Assembly: GCA_005893365.1 (NCBI GenBank)
Contig: VBPB01000155.1
Location: 1 to 7,038 of the forward strand
Source: Candidatus Eiseniibacteriota bacterium
GTDB lineage: Bacteria; Eisenbacteria; RBG-16-71-46
Length of the DNA stretch: 7,038 nucleotides
Reading direction: 5' to 3'
Both the position numbers and the translations under genes were made by a program. The notes under the pieces were generated by a model. The model was not told the origin of the DNA, searched no databases, and saw nothing but the letters and a program-made list of their open reading frames with translations. Positions 1 to 6,918 of the stretch are shown one piece after another. Each line of letters begins with the position of its first letter. Within the stretch, counting starts at the first letter, position 1.

Positions 1-290
1 GCCGACCGCCGTGGCCGCGAGGCCGGTCGCGAGCCATCGGCTCCACACGTACTCGGGACGCCGCACCGGCCGGGCGAACAGGAGCTGCAGCACGCCGCTC
101 GAGACGTCCTGCCCGATCATGCCGACGGCGAACACCAGCGTGAGCCCCACGCTGTCACCCAGGATCGACAGCCCGGCGCCGTGCACGAACGCCACGCCGA
201 GCAGCGGCACGACCAGCAGGCCGCCGAGCAGCACGACCCGGATGGGACTCATGAGCCGCTGCCGCCAGGTGGCGAGGAGGAGCGTCAGGT

Positions 291-294
<4 letters not shown>
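1..294 (-). CDS. ABC-2 type transporter permease, N-terminal part (runs off left edge)
   Basis: Reading leftwards from the ATG at 294, the frame is open for 98 codons to the window edge, so only the N-terminus is present. The protein begins MNLTLLLATWRQRLMSPIR, a short cytoplasmic amphipathic start, then a hydrophobic segment at about residues 20-38 (VVLLGGLLVVPLLGVAF) and a second at about 47-63. The polar stretch QDVSSGVLQLLFARPVRRPEY follows, resembling the segment in ABC-2 permeases where the exporter meets its ATPase. The start codon overlaps the stop of the upstream ATPase as ATGA, which implies translational coupling; no separate Shine-Dalgarno is seen. With the ATPase it should form an inner-membrane export complex. 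The substrate cannot be told; NosY-like or multidrug/polysaccharide families are all possible. Confidence 0.85.
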
Positions 295-1244
<950 letters not shown>

Positions 1245-1452
1245 GCGCCGCAGCCTAAGCGCCGGAGCGTGCGGGCGCAATCGAAGCCCGGAGTATCACG
1301 CGACGGCCTCCTGAGCGCCGGCACCCCCTTTCGGCAAACCCGCGCCGATGCCCGGCGATGCGGTGCGTGCGCTTCGCACACGGTGCCGTCGAGTTGGGCG
1401 ACCGAGCCCCCCGGCGGCGTGCCGCGTGGTACCATTTCGCGCAGGGGACTCC
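1245..1452. other. Divergent intergenic region between the ABC operon and the secreted-protein gene
   Basis: This 208-bp stretch must carry the leftward promoter of the exporter operon and the rightward promoter of the propeller gene. Frames open here are antisense or upstream extensions without recognisable protein content. The only promoter-like element I can point to is TACCAT at 1430-1435 (4 of 6 matches to a -10 box), with no matching -35 at the usual distance, so I do not call a promoter. No clear operator palindrome or riboswitch is visible. Confidence 0.5.
1443..1448 (+). promoter_or_regulatory. Ribosome binding site fixing the start at 1453
   Basis: AGGGGA lies 4 nt before the ATG at 1453. 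This, together with the signal peptide that begins exactly there, decides the start against the upstream in-frame ATG at 1348. Confidence 0.65.
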
Positions 1453-3150
1453 ATGAAACGCTTCGCCGCGCCGATCGCGCTCCTGTTCCTCTGCACCGGG
1501 CCCGCACCTTCACAGGCCGCGTGGACCACGGACCCGCTGCAGAACACTCCGGTCTGCCTGGCGCCCGGCAACCAGCGCTTCCCGATCATGACTCCGGACG
1601 GACAGGGCGGGGCGTTCATCGTCTTTCGCGACACGCGTGATTCGGCCACCGCTCTCGGCGACCTCTACGCGCAGCACCTCGACAGTCAGGGCAACCTGTT
1701 GTGGGCGAGCGGTGGAGTCCCGGTGACCACGATGCCCGGCGAGCAGTTCGCCGCTGCTCCTGCCATCGCGGTCGACGGGGTGGGAGGCGCATTCGTCTCG
1801 TTCGCGACGGGACCTAACCCGCAGGGCGGGCCCTTCTGGGTGAAGCTGCAGCACCTCGATGTCCAGGGAGCCCCGCTGTGGGGAGACTCTGGAATCGCCG
1901 TCTCGACCACCGCGGGCTCGCAGATCAACGGCCGTGTCCTCGCCGACGGAGACGGCGGTGTGTTCATCTCGTGGTCTACCGACAGTCGTGTGCTTGCCCA
2001 GCACTTCGATGCGAACGGAGCGGCGTTGTGGACGCCCGACGGCGTCGTAGTGGTCCTCTCGACCATTCCCCAGTCGCAGCAAATGGTCTCGGACGGCAGC
2101 GGGGGATTGGTGTTGACCTGGAGTGACTACCGCGTGGTCAACGCGTCGGACATCTACGCGCAACGATTGGACGCCGCGGGCGTGCCCCAATGGACGACCA
2201 ACGGCGTTCCACTCTCGACCGAAGCCGGGCAACAACTCGGCCTCGTCATGTGCAGTGATGGGGCCGGCGGCGCCATCGCGGCTTGGTACACGACCACTAC
2301 GTCCCGGGTATACGCACGACGCATCAACGCGGGCGGCGTCGCGTTCTGGATCGCCAATGGCGTCCGCCTGACCACGACCGAGAGCGGCCAGGTGGTGCCA
2401 TCGATCGTCAGCGACGGAGCCGGTGGCGCGATCCTGGCGTGGCAGGATCTGCGCTCGGGTGGGACATACGATGGGTACCTCCAGCGACTGGACGCCTCGG
2501 GTGCGCGCCTGTGGGGCGATGCTGGGCTCCCCTTGTGTGACGCGCCCGGGATGCAGCAGAGCTTCCGGTTGATGTCCGACGGCGAGGGCGGAGCCGTCGC
2601 GGCCTGGACCGACAATCGTGTCCCGGGCACCGAGGACATCTACGCGCAGCGCGTGGGGCCCGACGGTAGTCCGCAGTGGCCCGTCAACGGCGTTCTCGTC
2701 GCAGGTGCATCGGGGAGTCAGCGCCAGCCCGCGATGGTCCCATCGGGCACCGGCACGATCGTCGCATTTGCGGACTATCGCGGGAGCTCGAGCGACATCT
2801 ACGCGCAACTGATCTCCCGGGACGGGCAGCCGGGCGTCGTCGTCACGGGTGTCGAACCCGATGCGCGATCCCGCTTCAAGGCCTGGCTATCCGCGCGTCC
2901 GTTGCCCGCATCGAGCCACATCACCTTCTCGTTCGCGCCGAGCGCTCCGGGCCCGTTCGAACTCTCCGTGTTCGACGTGCAGGGGAGAAGGCTCCAGAGC
3001 CTTCAGGGCCGCGCGGAAGGCGCGGTACGCCACGAACTCCACTGGGATCTCCGGGACGACTCGGGGCGCCGCGTGCCGACCGGACTCTACCTCGCACGGC
3101 TGAGGCAGGGCGACGACGTCCTGCTGGCCCGCGTCGTCATCGCGCAGTAG
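1453..3150 (+). CDS. Secreted eight-repeat beta-propeller-like protein with C-terminal FlgD/Por-type sorting domain
   Basis: A 565-residue exported protein of unknown function. Residues 1-22 form a signal peptide (MKRF, then a hydrophobic core, cleavage near SQA-A); LFLC is not a proper lipobox. Residues 24-462 carry eight repeats of about 49-59 residues. Each has a DGxGG turn (starting at 49, 108, 165, 214, 269, 321 and 376, degenerate at 431), then xxxW/F-D-R, an (I/L)YAQxLD strand (near 71, 131, 181, 234, 286, 342, 396, 449) and a W...NGV...G.Q strand. The eighth repeat lacks the final W strand, which appears instead at the N-terminus (Trp24 to Gln41). This is the pattern of a Velcro-closed eight-bladed propeller. 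Residues about 485-565 match FlgD Ig-like/type A sorting domains (LSVFDVQGRRL, WDLRDDSGRRVPTGLYLARL), suggesting delivery to or beyond the outer membrane. Repeat count and domains are read directly; the fold and export route are inferred. Confidence 0.9.
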   Translation: MKRFAAPIALLFLCTGPAPSQAAWTTDPLQNTPVCLAPGNQRFPIMTPDGQGGAFIVFRDTRDSATALGDLYAQHLDSQGNLLWASGGVPVTTMPGEQFAAAPAIAVDGVGGAFVSFATGPNPQGGPFWVKLQHLDVQGAPLWGDSGIAVSTTAGSQINGRVLADGDGGVFISWSTDSRVLAQHFDANGAALWTPDGVVVVLSTIPQSQQMVSDGSGGLVLTWSDYRVVNASDIYAQRLDAAGVPQWTTNGVPLSTEAGQQLGLVMCSDGAGGAIAAWYTTTTSRVYARRINAGGVAFWIANGVRLTTTESGQVVPSIVSDGAGGAILAWQDLRSGGTYDGYLQRLDASGARLWGDAGLPLCDAPGMQQSFRLMSDGEGGAVAAWTDNRVPGTEDIYAQRVGPDGSPQWPVNGVLVAGASGSQRQPAMVPSGTGTIVAFADYRGSSSDIYAQLISRDGQPGVVVTGVEPDARSRFKAWLSARPLPASSHITFSFAPSAPGPFELSVFDVQGRRLQSLQGRAEGAVRHELHWDLRDDSGRRVPTGLYLARLRQGDDVLLARVVIAQ

Positions 3151-3160
3151 CCCGCGCGGT

Positions 3161-3178
3161 GGCGAGATTCCGCTCGCC
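3161..3178 (+). terminator. Possible hairpin terminator after the propeller gene
   Basis: GGCGAG (3161-3166) and CTCGCC (3173-3178) form a perfect 6-bp GC-rich stem with a 6-nt loop, beginning 10 nt after the stop codon. There is no T-tract after it, so intrinsic termination is only a possibility. Confidence 0.35.
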
Positions 3179-3206
3179 TCGTGACGATTGCCCGCCGACG
3201 CGGTGG

Positions 3207-3353
3207 TCAGCAGCGTGTGCCCGCGCCAGCGCGGCGGATGCCGTCGGTGACGCTCCAGGTGAAGAGCGGGAGTCCGAGCGTGCCGGCGAGCAGGCGCGCT
3301 TCGTCGTCGCACTCGACGGCGATGATGGGGTGACGCGACCGGATCACAGCCAT
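3207..3353 (-). pseudogene. Fragment resembling the N-terminus of a Ycf46-like AAA ATPase
   Basis: The 48-codon reading from the ATG at 3353 contains SRHPIIAVE, then LGLPLFTWSVTDGIRR, then a stop. From memory, AAA-family ATPases of the Ycf46-like group begin with a region of exactly this order: an (I/L)RSRxPxI strand, an acidic EEER-type helix, then LGxPLFxWSVTxGLRR. Here the acidic helix (DDEARLLAG) looks about 5-8 residues short, and the stop at 3207-3209 falls before the Walker A domain that should follow. No continuation of the family is recognisable in any frame to 3151. I read it as a relic of a much longer gene rather than a small functional protein. The frame is open upstream to 3452, but that part shows nothing familiar. 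Confidence is moderate because the assignment rests on about 40 residues. Confidence 0.6.
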
Positions 3354-3420
3354 CGGACGGGTATCGGCAGGGGTGTCTTGAGCATTTGGTGTGCCCTTCT
3401 GCTGGGTGGAATGCTGCCAT

Positions 3421-3507
3421 ATGGAAGGCAGACGCGGAACGCCAAGTATCATCGGTGACGGCGCCGGCGGTGCCTCCTGCGGCCACCACCTCGATCTTCA
3501 CGAGGAC
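3421..3507 (+). pseudogene. Short relic of a propeller-type repeat
   Basis: In one frame this stretch reads TPSIIGDGAGGA (from 3439), close to VPSIVSDGAGGA in repeat six of the intact propeller protein (residues 315-326). The codons differ mostly at synonymous positions. After GGA the similarity stops abruptly and a stop codon follows at 3505-3507. With the sorting-domain remnant just downstream in another frame, this looks like what is left of a paralogous secreted repeat protein after internal deletion. The match is short and glycine-rich, so it could be chance. Confidence 0.4.
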
Positions 3508-3550
3508 GTGTAACGAGGTCCTTTCGGAACGCCCAAACAGCAATGGCGGT

Positions 3551-3742
3551 CGCGATCACCTCCGGCTCGCCGTGTACGACGTTCGCGGCAAAGAGGTCGC
3601 GCTGCTCGTGAACGACGTGCTAGCGCCGGGGACCTACGAACGGGAACTGAACGGAAACACGCTCGCGACCGGGGTCTACGGGTCACGGCTCCAGGCGGGA
3701 GCTCTCTCCGAGACGCGGAAGATCATGCACGTGAGGTGACCC
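3551..3742 (+). pseudogene. Headless C-terminal Por/FlgD-type sorting domain remnant
   Basis: From about 3556 the frame reads LRLAVYDVRGKEVALLVND, then LAPGTYERELNGNTLATGVYGSRLQAG and ETRKIMHVR before the TGA at 3740-3742. This is almost a consensus C-terminal sorting domain of large secreted FCB-group proteins (usual form: VxLxVYDVxGREVATLV, GxYxVxWDG, SGVYFYRLQAG, ETRKMVLLR). GVYFYRLQAG has become GVYGSRLQAG. The NPFNP-type strand that normally precedes it is missing, and the frame upstream (open to 3386 with a TTG) shows no signal peptide, domain or ribosome binding site. The domain has therefore lost the protein it once targeted. It is distinct in sequence from the tail of the intact propeller protein, so it is not a tandem copy of that tail. 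Confidence 0.72.
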
Positions 3743-3864
3743 GGTCGGGGAGCGAGACGACTCCCGGGACAGGGGACCTGATCCTCGGCCTCCGATTCTG
3801 ACCGCGTGCTGGACGTCGACGATCTCCGTTGTCGCGGCGCCTCGGGCGTGGCAGGGTGTCGCGC
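3743..3864. other. Intergenic spacer upstream of the DUF805-SRPBCC gene
   Basis: No gene is recognisable here. A weak hairpin (GGGAG/CTCCC, near 3758-3776) and the ribosome binding site AGGG at 3853-3856 are the only elements seen. No convincing -35/-10 pair is visible. Confidence 0.4.
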
Positions 3865-5301
3865 ATGCGTCGGGTCCGGGACACGCTGCGGCTGTGGTTC
3901 TCGCTGCGCGTGCCCGTCGGGCCCCGCGACTACCTCGTGTGGGGCCTCACCCTGATGGTCGCGAAATACCTCGTCGATGCGACCGTGCTGCGCCTCGGCG
4001 CGAACATCTTCTGGTCGCCGATCGACTACCTCGCTCCGACGACCGCGGTGCGCGACGCGCGCACGGCCATGACGCCGTGGCTTCGCACTCCGCTGTTCCT
4101 GTGGACGCTGCCGTTTCTCTGGATCGGCGCCAGCATGACGGTGCGCCGCGCCGTGGACGCCGACCGCTCCGCATGGAGCGGGCTGCTGTTCTTCGTGCCG
4201 GTTGTCAACTACGTGGTGATGATCATCCTGTGCTTCCTGCCCTCGCGTCCCCACGCACCGATCATGCCGACCGGCGATCCGGGATCGATCGGACCCGCCG
4301 CGCCCGCGATCGATCGGCACGTTCGCAGCGCGATGCTGGGCCTCGGGGCGAGTCTGGCGATCGGGCTCGCGCTCGCGGTTCTCTGCACGGTGGTGCTCAA
4401 GAGCTATGGTCTCTCGGTGTTCTTCGGCACGCCGTTCGTCGCGAGTGTGGTCTCCGGGTTCGTCCACAATCGTTACCAGACACGCCCGGTCCGCGAGACG
4501 GTGCTCGTCGCGACGACGGGGCTTTTGCTGGTGGCAGGCGCGCTGCTCCTGTTCGCGGTAGAGGGCATGTTGTGTGTGGCCATGGCGTTTCCCTTCGCAG
4601 TTCCGATCGCCGCGATGGGAGGGGTGTTCGGTCGCGAGCTCGCGCGTCAGAGGCGCCGGAACCTCGCCCCCGCGGCGTTGGCGGTGCTCGTAATCTCCCC
4701 ACTCGCCGCGCTGGAGTCACGATCGCTCGCTCCGCCGCCGGTTTACGAAGTCGTTTCGAGTGTGGACGTGGCGGCGCCCCCCGAGGTTGTGTGGCGGCAC
4801 GTCGTGTCGTTCGACGAACTGCCGCCGCCGCGCGAGCCCTTGTTCCGCCTCGGTGTCGCGTATCCGCAGCGGGCGACGATCAGGGGCCACGGCGTCGGCG
4901 CGCTGAGGCGGTGCGAGTTCTCGACCGGCGCGTTCGTGGAGCCGATCACCGTGTGGGACGCGCCGCGACGATTGACGTTCGACGTGACCGAGCAACCCGA
5001 TCCGATGCGGGAACTGAGTCCATGGCGTCACGTCGTGGCGCCGCACATGGCCGACGGCTTCCGGGCGATCCGCGGCGAGTTCCGTCTCGCCGCGCTACCG
5101 GATGGGCGCACGCGCCTCGCCGGCAGCACGTGGTACGTGCTGCGGATCCAGCCGCGGAGTTATTGGTCGCTGTGGGCGGACGGGTTCGTGGGTACGATCC
5201 ATCTCCGCGTGCTCGAGCACATCCGGCGCGAAGCGGAAACCGAGTGGAAGGGCGCGTCGGCGCCGCGCGCGGCAGTAGGAACTACCCAGGGCGCCTATTG
5301 A
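3865..5301 (+). CDS. Multi-pass membrane protein (DUF805-like) fused to a C-terminal SRPBCC/START-like domain
   Basis: A 478-residue protein. The ATG at 3865 is preceded by AGGG at 3853-3856 with an 8-nt spacer, better than the in-frame TTG at 3829. Residues 20-126 resemble DUF805: an RDYLVWG first helix, a helix near 75-92, then TVRRAVDADRSAW and the helix LLFFVPVVNYVVMIILCFLPS (107-127). More helices follow at about 156-178, 184-200, 211-232, 236-256 and 266-283, roughly eight in all. Residues about 294-456 form an SRPBCC domain: YEVVSSVDVAAPPEVVWRHV (the usual opening strand and helix), a central strand region with RRCEFSTGAFVEPITVWD, and the closing long helix (IHLRVLEHIRREAE). SRPBCC folds bind hydrophobic ligands in a cavity, and here the domain would sit at the membrane, on a side I cannot determine. 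I recall similar architectures annotated only as hypothetical. Function is unknown. Its stop overlaps the convergent methyltransferase remnant by 7 bp. Confidence 0.87.
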   Translation: MRRVRDTLRLWFSLRVPVGPRDYLVWGLTLMVAKYLVDATVLRLGANIFWSPIDYLAPTTAVRDARTAMTPWLRTPLFLWTLPFLWIGASMTVRRAVDADRSAWSGLLFFVPVVNYVVMIILCFLPSRPHAPIMPTGDPGSIGPAAPAIDRHVRSAMLGLGASLAIGLALAVLCTVVLKSYGLSVFFGTPFVASVVSGFVHNRYQTRPVRETVLVATTGLLLVAGALLLFAVEGMLCVAMAFPFAVPIAAMGGVFGRELARQRRRNLAPAALAVLVISPLAALESRSLAPPPVYEVVSSVDVAAPPEVVWRHVVSFDELPPPREPLFRLGVAYPQRATIRGHGVGALRRCEFSTGAFVEPITVWDAPRRLTFDVTEQPDPMRELSPWRHVVAPHMADGFRAIRGEFRLAALPDGRTRLAGSTWYVLRIQPRSYWSLWADGFVGTIHLRVLEHIRREAETEWKGASAPRAAVGTTQGAY

Positions 5302-5734
5302 GGCGGCTTCTTGCCGACCACGACAAGCATCTTCGCGACGGCGACCCAGGCCTCGGGGTTCGCCGTATGCTTCTCCATTCCGGCGATCAGTTCCATGCCG
5401 CGCTCCATCGTCACCACGCCTTCCGGCACTGCGCGTTGCAGGGCGAAGGTCCAGGTCTTCTCCCAGAGATGCTTGCCCGGCCCATCGCGGAAGATGGGCT
5501 GGTCGGTCACGACGAAATCAGTCTTCAGGCCGGCATCCATGATGAGTCGCGGCAGTTTCAGTCCGACGGAGTAGTCGACACCAATCCTGGTCTGATACGG
5601 ATGGCGCACTCATTGATGTAGGCCGGGTAGGACGCGCAGTGCGGCATGGTGAAGGTATCCCGCAGATCCATATTGACGACCACCAGCCGGCCGCTCGGCC
5701 AAGCGAAACGAAGCGAGGATATCTGGAGCTGAGC
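5295..5734 (-). pseudogene. SAM-dependent methyltransferase, 5'-truncated and frameshifted
   Basis: The clear part is the 104-codon frame 5609-5295, which matches the C-terminal part of class I SAM methyltransferases: GVDYSVGLKLPRLIMDAGL (the GxxLPxLxxDAGL helix), a DQPIFRDGPGKHLWEKTW segment, a helical insert ending in IAGMEKHTANPEAWVAVAK, and the last strand MLVVVGKKP. Upstream, another minus frame reads SGRLVVVNMDLRDTF, like the PGGRLVVVDxD strand that precedes it in the family. The two frames meet near 5600-5610 and would join as AYINE-VRHPYQ with a one-base shift. The SAM-binding N-terminal half (about 150 residues including GxGxG) is absent, because sequence further upstream is the tRNA fragment. 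The lysine-rich tail (8 Lys in 104) contrasts with the neighbouring plus-strand gene (about 4 in 478), hinting at a different origin. The C-terminal identity is solid; the frameshift is likely but unproven. Confidence 0.75.
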
Positions 5735-5784
5735 TGGTGCGCCGCGAAGGAATCGAACCTTCAACCTACTGATTAAGAGTCAGT
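5735..5784 (-). tRNA. tRNA-Lys(CUU) 3' part: anticodon arm, T arm, acceptor 3' strand and CCA; no normal 5' half
   Basis: On the minus strand the anticodon stem ACTGA/TCAGT (5780-5784 with 5768-5772) encloses the 7-nt loop CTCTTAA, giving anticodon CTT at 5775-5777. A 5-nt variable loop AGGTT follows, then T stem GAAGG/CCTTC with loop TTCGATT (5746-5762), the acceptor 3' strand GCGGCGC (5739-5745), discriminator A (5738) and encoded CCA (5735-5737). Every element is canonical. The 5' side is not: there is no D arm (no TAGCTC...GAGC pattern), and the expected 5' acceptor strand is not about 25 nt upstream. The only partial partner is GCGCC at 5790-5794, five nt outside the anticodon stem, which could pair with 5 of the 7 acceptor bases. 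It is either an attachment-site copy of a tRNA 3' end or a tRNA gene that lost its D arm. It is unlikely to be a working tRNA. Confidence 0.82.
5735..5784 (-). other. Candidate tRNA-type attachment (att) site or recombination scar
   Basis: The conserved block starts exactly at the anticodon stem and ends at the CCA, the segment that integrating elements using tyrosine recombinases commonly duplicate when they insert into a tRNA gene. The adjacent methyltransferase is cut off at the same point. No integrase gene lies in the window, so the role is inferred. Confidence 0.4.
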
Positions 5785-5833
5785 ACCCAGGCGCGACGTC
5801 ACGCCCGCTCACGTCCAGGAGGGGGGCGCGCGG

Positions 5834-6802
5834 TCAGGCGCCGGCGTCGGCCTCGGCCGGGGGTCCGGCCAGGCCGGGCCTCGGGTCCCCGTCCGCCGGT
5901 TCCGTCGCCTCGCGCGCTCGGGAGCGCGACACGTCGAGGATGGCCTCGTTCCCGGGATAGCTCATCGACGTGGCGTGGATGAGGTTCGCCATCCGCGCGG
6001 TCACCGCCTGGATGCGATGGGCCGCCTCCAGGATGCGCTGCACCTTGCTCTCGGTCCCGTCCGGCAGCGTCTCGGGCCGGCGCAGCAGGAGCTGCGCATT
6101 GCCGGCGATCGCGGCCAGCGGGTTGTTGATCTCGTGGTTGAGGGCGCCCACCGTCTCGGTGACGCCGCGCAGGCGCTCGGCCTCGAGCCGCGACGCGTGC
6201 GCCTCCGAGAGCTCGCGATAGGCGCCGCGCGCCTCCGCCAGCAGCCGCGCATTGCGGATCGCCGCCGCCGCCTGGCCGGCGATCACGGTGAGCACGTCGA
6301 GATCGTGTTGGTCGTAGCCGCCGGTGCCGTCGTGGTCCTGCAGCGCGATCACGCCGATCGCCCGGCCCTCGGCCAGGAGCGGGGCCGCCATCCACGAACG
6401 CGCGGGGCGGCCCACCGGGTCGAGCCCCAGCCCGCGGGCCTGCGCCACCACGTCGCCGTTCAGCAGCAGCGGCTGCCGGGTGCGCAGGACGTACTCGGTG
6501 AGCCCGTTCGCGTAGGCCCGCGGCGGCAGGTCGGGAAGGCGCTGATGACCCTCGATGCGGACCGGGAAGGAGATGGTGTCGCGCTCACGGTCGTGCATCG
6601 CCACGTAGAGGTTGAAGGTGTTCATGATCCGGCCGGCCTGCTCGTGGATGCGCCCGGCCAGCGTGTCCAGGTCGAGCGTCGACGAGAGCGCCATGCCGAT
6701 CTCGTTGAGCACCGCCAGCTCGCGGTTGCGTGCCGCCAGCTCGCGGCGGGCGGCGGCCTCGCCGCTCACGTCGCTCTCGATCCAGGTGGCGTCGTCGTTC
6801 AT
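5834..6802 (-). CDS. GAF-domain protein with a HisKA phosphoacceptor domain but no ATPase domain
   Basis: A 322-residue cytoplasmic signalling protein without a membrane segment. Residues about 12-40 are a short helix (RRELAARNRELAVLNEIG). Residues about 31-188 are a GAF domain, ending SWMAAPLLAEGRAIGVIALQD...DLDVLTVIAGQAAAAIRNARL. A coiled-coil linker (188-215) leads to a HisKA helix pair (about 205-277) with the H-box LNHEINNPLAAIAGN, phosphoacceptor His223. The protein ends about 45 residues later in SYPGNEAILDVSRS and a Pro/Ala/Glu-rich tail. The HATPase_c domain with its N, G1 and G2 boxes is entirely missing, although most sensor kinases continue for about 120 more residues. It could be a phosphotransfer intermediate or docking partner for another kinase. 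The start at 6802 follows a G-run (GGGGGGA) about 6-10 nt upstream. No response regulator is adjacent in this window. The gene lies downstream of HU but is separated from it by a strong terminator, so it needs its own promoter within 6803-6871, which I could not pinpoint. Confidence 0.9.
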   Translation of the reverse strand: MNDDATWIESDVSGEAAARRELAARNRELAVLNEIGMALSSTLDLDTLAGRIHEQAGRIMNTFNLYVAMHDRERDTISFPVRIEGHQRLPDLPPRAYANGLTEYVLRTRQPLLLNGDVVAQARGLGLDPVGRPARSWMAAPLLAEGRAIGVIALQDHDGTGGYDQHDLDVLTVIAGQAAAAIRNARLLAEARGAYRELSEAHASRLEAERLRGVTETVGALNHEINNPLAAIAGNAQLLLRRPETLPDGTESKVQRILEAAHRIQAVTARMANLIHATSMSYPGNEAILDVSRSRAREATEPADGDPRPGLAGPPAEADAGA

Positions 6803-6871
6803 GGGGTCCCCCCAGTATCGGCACTGCGGGCCCGATCCTCAAGTCGTCGTGCCACCGTCCGGGAACACGAA

Positions 6872-6897
6872 GGCCCCGGGTCTCGGGACCCGGGGCC
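6872..6897 (-). terminator. Strong hairpin terminator behind the HU-family gene
   Basis: A perfect 11-bp inverted repeat, GGCCCCGGGTC (6872-6882) and GACCCGGGGCC (6887-6897), encloses the tetranucleotide TCGG. On the minus strand it begins 21 nt after the HU stop and is followed by TTCGTGTT, a poor but T-containing tail. Its position fits termination of HU transcription before the GAF-HisKA gene. Confidence 0.8.
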
Positions 6898-6918
6898 ATG
6901 CGCAAGTCGGGGTACGGT

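Noticed and set aside
1483..1494. Possible lipoprotein signal (LFLC) in the propeller protein
   Set aside because: The residue before Cys14 is Leu, not Gly/Ala/Ser, and a normal type I cleavage site (SQA-A) follows.
1510..2808. Minus-strand 432-codon open frame
   Set aside because: Antisense shadow of the propeller repeats. Its apparent periodicity mirrors the repeat DNA, and the composition is Arg/His/Asp-rich without domains.
2676..3458. Plus-strand 260-codon frame overlapping the propeller C-terminus
   Set aside because: Out-of-frame shadow, Arg-rich, no ribosome binding site. Only a short unfamiliar part lies outside the real gene.
2887..3543. Minus-strand 218-codon frame across the propeller tail and the graveyard
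   Set aside because: No motif was recognised. It overlaps the better supported AAA-like fragment in a different frame of the same strand.
3894..5621. Plus-strand 575-codon open frame over the membrane-SRPBCC gene
   Set aside because: Arg/His-rich out-of-frame shadow of a GC-rich gene. The competing frame has clear membrane helices and an SRPBCC domain.
5558..5764. Minus-strand ORF starting MKVRFLRGAP
   Set aside because: Its first residues are translated tRNA sequence, a common artefact. Only the part from about 5690 downward may be a methyltransferase relic, and it is included in that pseudogene.
5799..6395. Minus-strand 198-codon frame beside the GAF-HisKA gene
   Set aside because: Arg/Gly/Pro-rich out-of-frame shadow; the overlapping frame carries the GAF and H-box motifs.
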